A stretch of 64,000 nucleotides of DNA from M3007 sp964621185 (GCA_964621185.1 CAZULM010000020.1:1-64000); one strand, 5' to 3'; positions 1 to 8,235 are shown, numbered from the stretch's first letter. Notes: generated from the letters alone by a model not told the origin. Translations and numbers: made by a program.

Positions 1-635
1 AAAGATAAGAACTTGCACTCTTTTTTTTGCTTTGGCTGTGAATTATCCGGGTTAACCATTAACTGCGACCCCAGCCCGACACAAAGCACCCCTGCCTCGA
101 ACCATTTTTTCAGATTGTCGAAGTCGGGGATAACGCCGCCCGTGGGCATGATGCTCGTCCAGGGTTGCGGCGCCAGCACGGCTTTCACGAAGTCGGGGCC
201 GTAGGAGCCGCCAGGGAACAGTTTTACGATTTCGCAACCCAGTTCTTCTGCACGGGCAATCTCGCCGAGCGTGCCGCAGCCGGGCGACCACAGCACTTTT
301 TTGCGGTTGCAGGCAATGGCAATGTCTTCGCGCAGCACCGGCGTGACCACGAAATTGGCCCCGAGCTGCATGTACAGCGAAGCCGCCGCCGCATCGGTTA
401 CCGAGCCTACGCCCAATATCATTTCAGGGAGCTCTTTGGCGCAATACTTGTTCAGCTCGCCGAACACCTCATGGGCGAAGTCGCCGCGGTTGGTGAATTC
501 CAAGAGCCTGGCCCCGCCACGGTAGCAGGCGCTCAAAACTTGCTTGCACAACCCTAGGTCGGGGTGGTAAAACAGCGGCACCATGCCCTGCGCTGCCATT
601 GTTTGGGCTACTTGTATTCTGGTAAATCTTGCCAT
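1..635 (-). CDS. 2-dehydro-3-deoxyphosphogluconate (KDPG/KHG) aldolase, cut by window edge
   Basis: The reading frame starts at ATG 635 and stays open to the window edge, giving about 211 codons, which is nearly the full family length (about 205-220). It shows the class I aldolase landmarks of the KDPG/KHG family: a Glu in LLEFTNRGDF, ILGVGSVTD for strand 3, the Schiff-base Lys in EIVKLFPG, and SIMPTGGV in the phosphate-binding region. The enzyme cleaves KDPG to pyruvate and glyceraldehyde-3-phosphate in the cytoplasm. It lies 38 bp downstream of the KDG kinase gene on the same strand, so the two form the last two steps of hexuronate/KDG breakdown and are probably one operon. The C-terminal end is outside the window. 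Identification is firm; the exact preferred substrate (KDPG or KHG) is inferred from the neighbour. Confidence 0.93.
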   Translation of the reverse strand, partial: MARFTRIQVAQTMAAQGMVPLFYHPDLGLCKQVLSACYRGGARLLEFTNRGDFAHEVFGELNKYCAKELPEMILGVGSVTDAAAASLYMQLGANFVVTPVLREDIAIACNRKKVLWSPGCGTLGEIARAEELGCEIVKLFPGGSYGPDFVKAVLAPQPWTSIMPTGGVIPDFDNLKKWFEAGVLCVGLGSQLMVNPDNSQPKQKKECKFLS

Positions 636-673
636 GTTTTTTGTATTTTTCCAACTTGAGTCCATCCCGAATT

Positions 674-1708
674 TTATCGCGACACCCGCCCACTCCCGTC
701 TCCCTGCATCAGCGACTGTACTTCGGCCACTGTTACCAGGTTGGCATCCCCATAAATCGTATGTTTCAAACAGGATGCCGCTACGGCGAAATTCAGGGCT
801 TGCTGCGCGTCGGCAGGGTAAGAGAGCAACCCGTAAATCAGCCCCGCCATAAAACTGTCGCCCGTTCCCACCCTGTCCACGATGTCGGTAATGTCGTAGG
901 TCGGGGCCTGGTGCAGCTTCTTCCCATCGTACAACAAGCCCGTCCAGGTATTGTGCGAAGCGCTGATGCTGCCACGCGGCGTGGTGGCAACGGTTTTAAT
1001 TTGGGTTGAAAAATCGAACACCTGCTGTAACATGGAGAATGTGGCAGCATCCAAGCCGGCCTCTTGTCCTTTCGCCATTTCCTTTGCGCTGATGCCCAGG
1101 TGCTTTTCAGCAGAAAACCTGTCGGCTAATACCACATCGCAGCTTGCCACCATTTCCGGCATTATTTCGTCGGGCCTTTTGCCATACTTCCAGAGGTTTT
1201 TCCGGTGGTTCAGGTCGGTAGATACCGTCAGGCCCATGCGGGCCGCGACCTGGATGGCTTCGAGGCAGGCATCGGCGGCGCCCTGCGAGATGGCCGGGGT
1301 GATGCCCGACCAGTGGAACCATTGTGCATCTTTGAAAGCTTCTTCCCAGTTGATCATCCCTTTTTCGATGCTCGCCATACCGCTGTGCGCCCGGTCGTAC
1401 ACAACCTTGCTGCCCCGGCTTACGGCGCCCATTTCCAGGAAATAGATGCCGAGCCGCTCGCCGCCCCTGACTATGTGGTTCACGCCGACATTGTGCTTGC
1501 GTATTTCCATGAGGGCGCAGTTGCCGAGATCGTTTTCCGGCAAACGGGTAATGTACTCCGCGGGCAGGCCGAAGTTTGTCAAGGAGACGGCGACGTTGCA
1601 TTCGCCGCCGCCGTATTGTACGTCAAAAGAGTTCGCTTGTGAAAAGCGTTGAAAGCCAGGCGGTGTCAACCGCAACATGATTTCGCCAAAAGTGACTATC
1701 TTTTTCAT
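674..1708 (-). CDS. kdgK: 2-keto-3-deoxygluconate kinase (PfkB family sugar kinase)
   Basis: This is a PfkB/ribokinase-family kinase of about 344 residues. The N-terminus KKIVTFGEIMLRLTPP with YGGGECNVAVSL is the sugar-binding glycine region, and the C-terminal DRVGTGDSFMAGLIYGLL is the PfkB signature 2, whose Asp is the catalytic base. Family members with this N-terminus phosphorylate 2-keto-3-deoxygluconate to KDPG with ATP. The ATG giving MKK was chosen; a TTG nine bases upstream only adds MIF. The KDPG aldolase follows after 38 bp, which supports the substrate assignment. It is transcribed away from the ParD-like gene, so the roughly 200-bp region between them holds both promoters. Confidence 0.93.
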   Translation of the reverse strand: MKKIVTFGEIMLRLTPPGFQRFSQANSFDVQYGGGECNVAVSLTNFGLPAEYITRLPENDLGNCALMEIRKHNVGVNHIVRGGERLGIYFLEMGAVSRGSKVVYDRAHSGMASIEKGMINWEEAFKDAQWFHWSGITPAISQGAADACLEAIQVAARMGLTVSTDLNHRKNLWKYGKRPDEIMPEMVASCDVVLADRFSAEKHLGISAKEMAKGQEAGLDAATFSMLQQVFDFSTQIKTVATTPRGSISASHNTWTGLLYDGKKLHQAPTYDITDIVDRVGTGDSFMAGLIYGLLSYPADAQQALNFAVAASCLKHTIYGDANLVTVAEVQSLMQGDGSGRVSR

Positions 1709-1870
1709 AAAAATCAAATAAAAGAGGCTGTCTCAAAAGTCCAAATTTGAAAAATTGGTTTTTGAAACCCAAATATTCGTTTGCCTTAGGCAGGGTGCAA
1801 AGTAATCAAAGACAGCAAAGCGTCCGAAAGCAACTGCAAGCAAATCAAACCCGCAATCTATTTATTTTTG

Positions 1871-1894
1871 AATTACCAAAAATTGGTAATTTTG
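1871..1894 (+). promoter_or_regulatory. Palindromic operator overlapping a -7 promoter box
   Basis: A perfect inverted repeat AATTACCAA-AAA-TTGGTAATT occupies 1871-1891. The right arm runs into TAATTTTG (1887-1894), an exact match to the Bacteroidetes -7 consensus TAnnTTTG; a TTG at 1868-1870 is a possible but close -33 element. The ParD-like ORF starts 17 bp further on. An operator laid over the core promoter is the usual arrangement for autoregulating antitoxins. Confidence 0.7.
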
Positions 1895-1910
1895 TTAAAA
1901 ATATCTAGCC

Positions 1911-2063
1911 ATGAGAAAAAACACTTCGGTATCCTTGGGGAATCATTTTGAAAATTTTTTTGAAAACAGCATCCAGGAAGGGCGGTATAAAAATGCCAGT
2001 GAGGTTATCCGGGCAGGCCTTCGGCTCATGGAAGCAGAAGAACAGAAAATTGAAGCGCAATAA
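1911..2063 (+). CDS. ParD-like antitoxin, C-terminally truncated, no toxin partner
   Basis: This 50-residue ORF (ATG 1911, TAA 2061-2063) has the ParD/CC2985-type ribbon-helix-helix N-terminus: an N-terminal strand with TSVSLGNHFE, then GRYKNASEVIRAGLRLME. Normal ParD proteins are about 80 residues, with a C-terminal tail that binds ParE. Here the protein ends right after the DNA-binding half, at EEQKIEAQ. No ParE-like gene follows: the M16 peptidase ATG lies six bases downstream of the stop. The DNA-binding half and a matching palindromic operator are intact, so it may persist as a small repressor of its own promoter and of the peptidase. The family call is made from sequence pattern; the retained repressor role is inference. 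Confidence 0.72.
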   Translation: MRKNTSVSLGNHFENFFENSIQEGRYKNASEVIRAGLRLMEAEEQKIEAQ

Positions 2064-2069
2064 CCACCC

Positions 2070-3305
2070 ATGGTCAACTTCACCCGAACAATACTCCCCA
2101 ACGGCTTGCGCGTGCTCGTACACGAAGACAAAAGCACGCCCCTCGTCGCCGTCAACGTGACCTATTACGTGGGTTCCCGCGACGAGCGCGCGGAAAAGAC
2201 CGGGTTTGCGCACCTGTTCGAGCACCTGATGTTCGCCGGCAGCAAAAACGTGCCGGACTTCGACGACCCACTGCAACACGCCGGCGGCGAGAACAACGCC
2301 TTCACCACCAACGACTACACCACTTTTTACGAAATACTGCCCGCCGACAACTTAGAAACTGCCCTCTGGCTCGAAAGCGACCGCATGTTGGCCCTCAACA
2401 TCTCCAAAAGGGCGCTGGACGTGCAGCGCAAGGTGGTGGTGGAAGAATTCAAGGAAACCTGCCTCAACGAACCTTATGGCGACTCCTGGCACCACCTCTC
2501 GGAAATGATGTTCCAACAACACCCCTACCGCTGGCCCGTGATCGGCTTGGTACCGGAACACGTGGAAAATGCCAGCATCGAAGACGTGCGCAGTTTTTAC
2601 AAAACCTGGTACCACCCCGGCAATGCCGTGCTGTCCATCGCCGGCAACGTCACGCCCGAAAAAGCGGCTGCACTTGCAGAAAAATGGTTCGGCAACATCC
2701 CGGCAGGCCAACAACCTGCACGCGCCATCGCGCAGGAGCCGCCGCAGCAAGCGCCTGTGTACCGCGAAGTGCGGGGCAAAGTGCCTGTGCCAGCCGTGTT
2801 TATCGCATTCCGCACCCCCGCCCGCCTGCACCCCGATTTTTATGCCGTGGACCTGTTGAGCGATGTGCTGGCCCAGGGCCGCTCGGCCAGGCTGTACCGC
2901 CGCTTGTTGAAAGAGCGGAAACTATTCTCCCAAATCGATGCCTACATCACCGCCAACGTCGATCCCGGGTTGTTCGTGATTGAAGGCCGACCGACCGACG
3001 GCGTTTCGGTGGAGGCCGCCATTGCGGCGGTATGGGAAGAACTGGAACTACTCAAAACACAGCTGATCGAGCGCCGGGAGCTGGAGAAAATCCAGCACAA
3101 ATTTGAAAGCACCGTCGTGTTTTCAGAAACCAGCGCCATCAACAAAGCCCAAAACCTGGCTTTTTACGAACTGCTCGACCGCGCAGAACTGATGAACGAG
3201 GAAGTGGATATTTACCTGAAAGTTGGCCCGGCGGACATGCAGCGCTGCGCCCAGGAACTTTTCCGGGAGGGCAATTCCGGCACCCTGGTTTACGTTCCTG
3301 CATAA
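2070..3305 (+). CDS. M16 family zinc peptidase (pitrilysin/processing-peptidase type)
   Basis: This 411-residue protein has the inverted zinc motif HLFEH (HxxEH) in FAHLFEHLMFAGS near residue 47, with the downstream Glu of the M16 fold expected in VVVEEFKE. The length fits the single-unit M16B type that dimerises or pairs with an inactive partner. No signal peptide is visible, so it is probably cytoplasmic, although many Bacteroidetes M16 proteins act in the envelope. It begins six bases after the ParD-like ORF, which implies co-transcription or translational coupling. A second (inactive) M16 subunit is not next to it: the next gene is an outer-membrane protein 47 bp downstream. Confidence 0.92.
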   Translation: MVNFTRTILPNGLRVLVHEDKSTPLVAVNVTYYVGSRDERAEKTGFAHLFEHLMFAGSKNVPDFDDPLQHAGGENNAFTTNDYTTFYEILPADNLETALWLESDRMLALNISKRALDVQRKVVVEEFKETCLNEPYGDSWHHLSEMMFQQHPYRWPVIGLVPEHVENASIEDVRSFYKTWYHPGNAVLSIAGNVTPEKAAALAEKWFGNIPAGQQPARAIAQEPPQQAPVYREVRGKVPVPAVFIAFRTPARLHPDFYAVDLLSDVLAQGRSARLYRRLLKERKLFSQIDAYITANVDPGLFVIEGRPTDGVSVEAAIAAVWEELELLKTQLIERRELEKIQHKFESTVVFSETSAINKAQNLAFYELLDRAELMNEEVDIYLKVGPADMQRCAQELFREGNSGTLVYVPA

Positions 3306-3352
3306 TCCTTTAATCTAATCAACTTGGCCGGAGTTGCTTCGGCTTTTTGCGT

Positions 3353-4837
3353 ATGAACCGATACTCCCTTCAATTTCGGGCCGCAACGCTCGCAATCGCT
3401 TTTTGCCTCCCACAACTTTCCTACGCTCAAGAACAGCTCGGTATGCGCCTCGAACGCTACGCCGGGATCTACGGCGCCAGCATCAACCCGGCCAACACGG
3501 CAGACAACCCCAACAACTGGGAAGTCAGCCTTTTTACTGCCGAGGCTTTCCTGGAAAACAACTACGCTTATCTGCGCAATACCAGCCTGCCCCATGCCTT
3601 GCGCAATTCCGACAAAATCGTGTCGGCCCTCGACGATTCGCCGGAGATCCCGCCAGCCGCCGATGCCATCCTGCTCGATTATTTTGACCGCAGGCGCAAG
3701 TTGTACGCCGTGGCCCAAACCCGCGTGACCGGGCCGGGGTTCAGCTTCCGTTTTGGCGGGAAAAACGTGATCGGGCTGACGACCGCCTTGCGCAGCCAGG
3801 TATCGGCCTACAAAGTCCCGGAGATATACCGCTACCGCACCATTTCCAACCTGCCGCGCAACGAGGCGGTCAACATGCAGCCTGCGGGCTTTGCGGGCAT
3901 GGTTTGGGGTGAAATAGGCCTGCATTACAGCCGCAGCAGCTCCGATGGCGATGTGCAAAAAACCTGGGGCGTTTCGCCAAAGCTGCTGCTCGGGCTGGAA
4001 GGTTTTTACACCCGCGCCCGTGCCAATTTTGACTACACCCAGCGCCTGGGTGATACCGTTGCTTTTGGCAGCGCCAACTGGGACTACGCGCTCACCCTGG
4101 GCAACGCTGCCGACCCCGACAACACCAGGCTTCGCAAACAGGGCACGGGAATGGGCCTGGATATCGGCTACACCTGGGCAAGCCTTGATGCCACCAACGA
4201 AGATGAATACGCCTGGCGGCTCGGGATATCTATTGTCGACCTGGGCTTCGTGCGCTTCAACAAGACTTCCGAACGTCATCACGTAGCTTTCGACACCCTG
4301 TTGACCATAGACGATACCGATTTTCCAACCCGCGACAATGCCGAAGAAGTGCTGCGCGACGCCAGCCTGGCATTTTTAGGCGACCCGACAGCCTCCATTG
4401 CCGGGCGGTCTTTTGCCATTGGCCTGCCTACCGCGCTTTCCCTGCAATTTGACGCCAAAGTGGCGCAGCATTTCTTTGTGTCGGGCTTGCTGTTGCAACG
4501 GGCGCCGCTGCTGCGTTACAACGTGAAAAGGCCGAACACCCTGGCCGTTGTGCCGCGTTATGAAACGCGCTGGGCTTCCTTTTCCATGCCTTTTGTGCTG
4601 AGCGACTGGCAATCGCTGCGCGTGGGCGCCGCCGCCCGACTGGGTTGGCTCTACATCGGCTCCGACAACCTGGGCAGCTTTTTCACCAAGGACAAGCTGA
4701 CGGGAGCCGACATCTACATCGGCTTGAAAATCAATGCTTTTTCTTTTGGTTTCAACAAAGGGAACCGCCTGACTAAGGAAAGCAGCAACAAGCGGGGGCG
4801 GCAGCAGCGGAATAAGATAAAGTGTTATCAGTTTTGA
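3353..4837 (+). CDS. Secreted DUF5723-like outer-membrane beta-barrel protein
   Basis: The protein has about 494 residues. A signal peptide (MNRYSLQFRAATLAIAFCLP, cleaved near SYAQ) is followed by the motif YGASINPAN, typical of the DUF5723/PorV-like outer-membrane family of Bacteroidetes. Alternating aromatic/hydrophobic strands run to the end, for example LGMRLERYAG, FSFRFGGKN and ADIYIGLKINAFSFGFNKG, as expected for a beta-barrel. ATG 3353 was chosen over a TTG two codons upstream. Function is not known for the family. It follows the M16 gene on the same strand and may share its transcript. The basic C-terminal tail (KRGRQQRNKIK) is short and unusual for a barrel, but no frameshift is evident. 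Confidence 0.75.
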   Translation: MNRYSLQFRAATLAIAFCLPQLSYAQEQLGMRLERYAGIYGASINPANTADNPNNWEVSLFTAEAFLENNYAYLRNTSLPHALRNSDKIVSALDDSPEIPPAADAILLDYFDRRRKLYAVAQTRVTGPGFSFRFGGKNVIGLTTALRSQVSAYKVPEIYRYRTISNLPRNEAVNMQPAGFAGMVWGEIGLHYSRSSSDGDVQKTWGVSPKLLLGLEGFYTRARANFDYTQRLGDTVAFGSANWDYALTLGNAADPDNTRLRKQGTGMGLDIGYTWASLDATNEDEYAWRLGISIVDLGFVRFNKTSERHHVAFDTLLTIDDTDFPTRDNAEEVLRDASLAFLGDPTASIAGRSFAIGLPTALSLQFDAKVAQHFFVSGLLLQRAPLLRYNVKRPNTLAVVPRYETRWASFSMPFVLSDWQSLRVGAAARLGWLYIGSDNLGSFFTKDKLTGADIYIGLKINAFSFGFNKGNRLTKESSNKRGRQQRNKIKCYQF

Positions 4838-5085
4838 TGCCGGAGGGGCTTATGGGGTGTCCTGCTTGCTGTGTTGGAACGCGGATTGAACGGATTTAAC
4901 GGATTGAGACGGATTTTTGAGTGCATAGCCAGCCCGCTAAATGATAGCCAGGCGTTCCCTTTCACATACTCGCCAGACAGCGAAAAGCCCTCAGACGAGG
5001 CCTCCTCTAGGGAGGTGCGTAATAAGTGCTTTTACCATTAATGCAGGTGTTTTGGGCGAAATTTTCATTCGTGGAAGCGGGGCGA
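4838..5085. other. Non-coding stretch with short degenerate repeat
   Basis: No gene is visible here. Around 4876-4917 there is a run of GGATT-type units (GCGGATTGAACGGATTTAAC and continuation), a common class of dispersed intergenic repeat in this phylum. It leads into the MITE-like element. Confidence 0.4.
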
Positions 5086-5391
5086 AACATGAGTCATCCC
5101 GAATTTTTTTGTAGAAAGTGCTTATTTGAGCGTTTTTGACCCTGAAGGGGTCGCAGCATGAACGCCGGGCATCGCCCGATGTGATGATGGCTCACGTATT
5201 TGCGCCCTGAAGGGGCTTTCTTGCTTTTCTACTAGATCAATGAGCCCCTTCAGGGCGCGACTTTTATCTGGCTTTGTGCATTAGGCGTTGCCCGATGTTG
5301 ACGATTTCGCCCTTTCAGGGCTATTAAAGCGGCGAAAGGAGGCAACAAAGCTTGCTTATTCATTTCCCAAAAGTTCGGGATGACTCATGTT
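5086..5391. mobile_element. MITE-like element, copy 1 (about 306 bp, terminal inverted repeats)
   Basis: The element is bounded by AACATGAGTCATCCCGAA (5086-5103) and its exact reverse complement ending at 5391. Inside are GACCCTGAAGGGGTC near 5139 and a pair of long inverted arms, GCGCCCTGAAGGGGC and GCCCCTTCAGGGCGC, so the whole unit can fold into a compact structure. A closely similar copy with the same ends and order lies at 14490-14792. There is no ORF of note. This is the profile of a non-autonomous element (MITE) or a mobile structured RNA. No matching transposase is in the window: the IS3 remnant has different ends. Confidence 0.65.
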
Positions 5392-5616
5392 GCACTTTGC
5401 TTAAAATATTGTTCTGATGCTCCATTCGGCATCCAATAAGGGCTCCACTTATTAGACACCCCTCATTACGTCAACCCATCGTTTCATTCAATCGAATTGT
5501 GCTTGAGATACAATTTCCGGATATTCGATATAAATGTAACTGTCCGGCTGCTCACACCTGCCCCCCAACCATGTTTGCCCACCCGAATTCATGGTGCTCA
5601 CACGGCAACTGGGCAG
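5392..5616. other. Intergenic region, nothing recognised
   Basis: Between the MITE-like element and the duplicated control region there is no credible gene, RNA gene or strong repeat. The single short ORF here has no protein-like features. Confidence 0.5.
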
Positions 5617-5830
5617 CAACCCTCCCAATTTTTTTTCAAAAAACCCACAACTTTTTTTCTCACATTTTGAGACTTTCCCGGCACCACACCCAAAAAAGTC
5701 TCACAATTTGAGACTGATTTTTCAAAGCACCCGAAAGAGTCTCACAATATGAGAAAATTCAGCTCGGCAGTCTCAATTATTGAGAATCAGCGATTTGTGC
5801 GTTTGAAAATAAAGGGGCAACTTTGTACGC
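5617..5830 (+). promoter_or_regulatory. Duplicated control region A with four TCTCA-N5-TGAGA palindromes
   Basis: Four palindromes of the form TCTCA-N5-TGAGA lie at 5658-5672, 5699-5713, 5740-5754 and 5771-5785. Their centres are 41, 41 and 31 bp apart, close to whole numbers of helical turns, so bound proteins would sit on one face of the DNA. Just downstream comes a promoter-like pair, ATTTG and CAACTTTG separated by 20 bp (CAACTTTG is one base off TAnnTTTG), followed by the lipoprotein gene at 5889. The whole block is repeated at 7077-7285 with the same spacing. Likely an array of sites for one regulator acting on both copies. Confidence 0.72.
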
Positions 5831-5888
5831 GGATACAACAAAGGTTCTAAGCCAAACAGTTTCACACCTGTTCAAAACTACTCCAAAC

Positions 5889-6476
5889 ATGAAAAAAGAT
5901 ATTAGCTCCCTGTTCCTAGCCACACTCCTTGCCGCAGGGCTCTGCTTCCCGGCTTGCCGCAAAGCCCCGCCCGACCCGGAGCCCGAGCCGCCGCACGTCC
6001 CTTATTGGGATACCCTGCCGGCGATAACCCAGACGGGCGCCAACACCTTTGGATGTTTAGTGGACGGGAAGGTTTGGGTGCCGAGGAAAGAAATATTGGT
6101 TCCATGGTATGTTTTAGCAGCAAGCCTCAACGAACTTGACGGTACTGGCAGTTGCGTTATTGACTGTAGTATAATTACTCCAACCCAAGATGATTATTTA
6201 ATCATGAATTTTGGGCCTACCTATTTTTCTCCATCTACATGTTACGGGAAAAGGGCACTTCTCCCTAAAAGCAATTTTAACTTCACTACTTCACATGACA
6301 CATATTCTATTGACCCAAAGGATTCCCTGATCAACTGGGTAAAAGTATCTATGGTAGATACGGACAGAAATATCATTTCTGGCACCTTCCAATTCACAAT
6401 GTACAAAGACCAACTGCCTCATAAAACCCTCAAAATAACTGAAGGCCGATTCGACCTAAAGTACCACCCACAGTGA
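5889..6476 (+). CDS. Lipoprotein of unknown function
   Basis: The product has 195 residues starting at MKKDISSLF. The lipoprotein signal peptide ends in GLCFPACRK, with the lipobox Cys near residue 22. The mature part begins with a Pro/Glu-rich linker (PPDPEPEPPH) and contains NTFGCLVDGKVWVPR, a pattern common in Bacteroidetes lipoproteins of the DUF6252 kind (an immunoglobulin-like surface protein). The longer in-frame start at 5823 was rejected because it would translate the duplicated promoter region. It is the first gene of a small cluster (5889, 6512, 7339, 8044), all in the same direction. No enzymatic motif is seen; a surface or periplasmic binding role is only a guess. Confidence 0.65.
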   Translation: MKKDISSLFLATLLAAGLCFPACRKAPPDPEPEPPHVPYWDTLPAITQTGANTFGCLVDGKVWVPRKEILVPWYVLAASLNELDGTGSCVIDCSIITPTQDDYLIMNFGPTYFSPSTCYGKRALLPKSNFNFTTSHDTYSIDPKDSLINWVKVSMVDTDRNIISGTFQFTMYKDQLPHKTLKITEGRFDLKYHPQ

Positions 6477-6511
6477 ACATGGTTACTTAACTTTCTAATT
6501 TCCAATTTATT

Positions 6512-7057
6512 ATGAAAAAATTTTTATTGGCGGGCCTGCTCCTGCCCTGGCTCTGCTTTGCCTTTGCGCAAGGCCAAACCCCTCCCCAACAGCCCAAAGG
6601 AAAACCATACAAGCTCTGGCTCCGCAGCACAAATTCCACAAAAATAAGCGCTGGATACCTTCATGCTTTGACAGATAGTTCCATTACAGTTGACAGAGGC
6701 TGGTACTATAAGCCCATGGAAAAGCAGGAATTTCAAGCCACGCAGATCAAGTGGGTCAAGTTCCGGAAAGATGGCAAAACGCGGCGGGGAGCGGGTATCG
6801 GGGCGGCGCTCGGGTTTGTAACGGGATTAGCTTGGGGTGTAGCATTGGGCGATGACCAGCCTTGCCCGCCCCAAAGTTGGGTGTGCTTTTCGCTAACACG
6901 CTTTCAAAAGGGCTTGCTAATCAGTTGCGCAACTGTTCCCGTGGGCGGGCTTGTTGGGTGGCTTGTCAGCAGCGGGAAAACCAAAATAACCATCGACGGA
7001 AAGCGAAGCGAGTATATCCGGCAGCGCAAGCTGATCGAATCTTACATGAGAAATTGA
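6512..7057 (+). CDS. Small exported/membrane protein of unknown function
   Basis: This 181-residue protein has a clear signal peptide (MKKFLLAGLLLPWLCFAFAQ). The mature N-terminal half contains KLWLRSTNSTKISAGYL and a WVKFRK strand. It is followed by two Gly-rich hydrophobic segments, GAGIGAALGFVTGLAWGVAL around residue 95 and LLISCATVPVGGLVGWLVSS around 135, with small-residue spacing that suggests a glycine-zipper hairpin in a membrane. The end is basic (KRSEYIRQRKLIE). It lies 35 bp after the lipoprotein gene and is probably co-transcribed from control region A. Glycine-zipper envelope proteins are the nearest general class; no family is recognised with certainty. Confidence 0.6.
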   Translation: MKKFLLAGLLLPWLCFAFAQGQTPPQQPKGKPYKLWLRSTNSTKISAGYLHALTDSSITVDRGWYYKPMEKQEFQATQIKWVKFRKDGKTRRGAGIGAALGFVTGLAWGVALGDDQPCPPQSWVCFSLTRFQKGLLISCATVPVGGLVGWLVSSGKTKITIDGKRSEYIRQRKLIESYMRN

Positions 7058-7076
7058 AAACAGTCCTGCTACCCGC

Positions 7077-7285
7077 AATTTTTTTTCAAAAAACTCCCAA
7101 CTTTTTTTCTCACATTTTGAGACTTTTCCGGCACAGCGCCCAAAAAAGTCTCACAATTTGAGACTGATTTTCAATAATGCCTGAAAAAGTCTCACAATAT
7201 GAGAAAATCCCGCCTGGCAGTCTCAATTATTGAGAATCAGCGATTTGTGCGTTTGAAAATTAAGGGGCAACTTTGTACGCAGATA
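7077..7285 (+). promoter_or_regulatory. Duplicated control region B with four TCTCA-N5-TGAGA palindromes
   Basis: This is the second copy of the block at 5617-5830. Palindromes occupy 7108-7122, 7149-7163, 7190-7204 and 7221-7235, again 41, 41 and 31 bp apart, with the same downstream ATTTG...CAACTTTG pair. The sequences between the palindromes have diverged more than the palindromes themselves, which argues that the sites are under selection. It drives the lipoprotein gene at 7339. Confidence 0.72.
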
Positions 7286-7338
7286 CGGCCAAGGTTTTGA
7301 GCCCTGTATTATCACACTATTTCAAAACACCCTACAAT

Positions 7339-8031
7339 ATGAAAAACACGATTTTCTTAGCCCTAACCGCTCTACTGACAACCCTGTTGTTGTCTGCTTG
7401 CTGGAAAAGCGCTGCACCTGACCGCAGCCACATTGGCGGCAGAATACTGGAGTATGGAACTGACGCGCCCATCAAAGGCGCAAAAGTCAATATCAGCGGC
7501 TGGTCGGGCAGCGTAGGCGGGGGCGGCTCCGGCGGGGGCAATACACAGGTGGCCACTACCTTCAGCAACAGTGATGGATATTACAGTTTTGATAAACTAG
7601 CTGGTAATCAGGTGCTGCTGGTCAACGCTACCAAAGAGGGCTATTTTACAGACCTCGATTCCGAAGTAAGTGTGCTTGACGACGGCAATTACGATGACGT
7701 GGATGTAAGGCTAAAGCCCTATACTTGGCTGAAGGTGACGATTCGGAATGAAAGCGGAGCTTATGGGTTTGGCTCTTCTCAATTACTGGCCGAAAGACTA
7801 ATACAATCTCAAGGCCAAGAACATTCTGTCATCAAACTCATAAAGGGAAACGATTCTTATACGTTGATTTTCTTTATTTTAATAGATGCAAATACTTCAA
7901 CTAATAATACTTCTAATATTAAGGTTTTAGATAACTATGGCAATGAAGTCCCTATTGATATTGGAGCATCATTAAGTATTTTGACTAACCCTGTTGGACA
8001 CGACACTACGAATATCTTCATTTCATATTAA
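7339..8031 (+). CDS. Lipoprotein with carboxypeptidase-regulatory-like (CarboxypepD_reg) domain
   Basis: The product has 230 residues. The signal peptide MKNTIFLALTALLTTLLLSA ends at lipobox SACW, with Cys near 22. Residues of about 35-115 form a carboxypeptidase-regulatory-like beta-sandwich: IGGRILEYGTDAPIKGAKVN, then SNSDGYYSFDKL, then KEGYFTD. A Gly/Ser-rich loop (GGGGSGGGN) is inserted in it. The rest is a second, unassigned beta-rich part. ATG 7339 was chosen because the upstream extension (to 7273) is promoter DNA matching copy A. It shares the duplicated control region with the lipoprotein at 5889 although the proteins are not obviously related, which suggests that control regions rather than whole genes were duplicated. 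Confidence 0.72.
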   Translation: MKNTIFLALTALLTTLLLSACWKSAAPDRSHIGGRILEYGTDAPIKGAKVNISGWSGSVGGGGSGGGNTQVATTFSNSDGYYSFDKLAGNQVLLVNATKEGYFTDLDSEVSVLDDGNYDDVDVRLKPYTWLKVTIRNESGAYGFGSSQLLAERLIQSQGQEHSVIKLIKGNDSYTLIFFILIDANTSTNNTSNIKVLDNYGNEVPIDIGASLSILTNPVGHDTTNIFISY

Positions 8032-8043
8032 ATTTCTTAAAAC

Positions 8044-8235
8044 ATGAAAAAACTTTATCTTCTTGTCATGCTGTTCAGCATGGCTCGGACGGCTTATGCC
8101 CAATGCCCAGAAAATTCCACAGATGATGTCCGGGCAATTCCTCTAAGCATAAAAACGGGTCATAGTGTTTACAACATAAATGGGGAATACACAACGCATT
8201 ATTATCTAGAGTTCGAAATTTGCAAACCATGGACC
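8044..8235 (+). pseudogene. 5' fragment of a secreted-protein gene broken by an IS remnant
   Basis: ATG 8044 begins a signal peptide (MKKLYLLVMLFSMARTAYAQ) and about 45 residues of a mature protein before IS-derived sequence starts near 8236. The gene begins 13 bp after the preceding lipoprotein, so it was the last gene of that operon. A 3' fragment with a T9SS sorting domain reappears beyond the IS (9076-9238). That both fragments belong to one original gene is an inference from orientation and context; the middle is missing. Confidence 0.6.

Noticed and set aside
5823..5888. Longer N-terminus of the lipoprotein at 5889 (and likewise 7273-7338)
   Set aside because: The extra 22 codons are the duplicated leader DNA; the signal peptide begins at the second Met in both genes.
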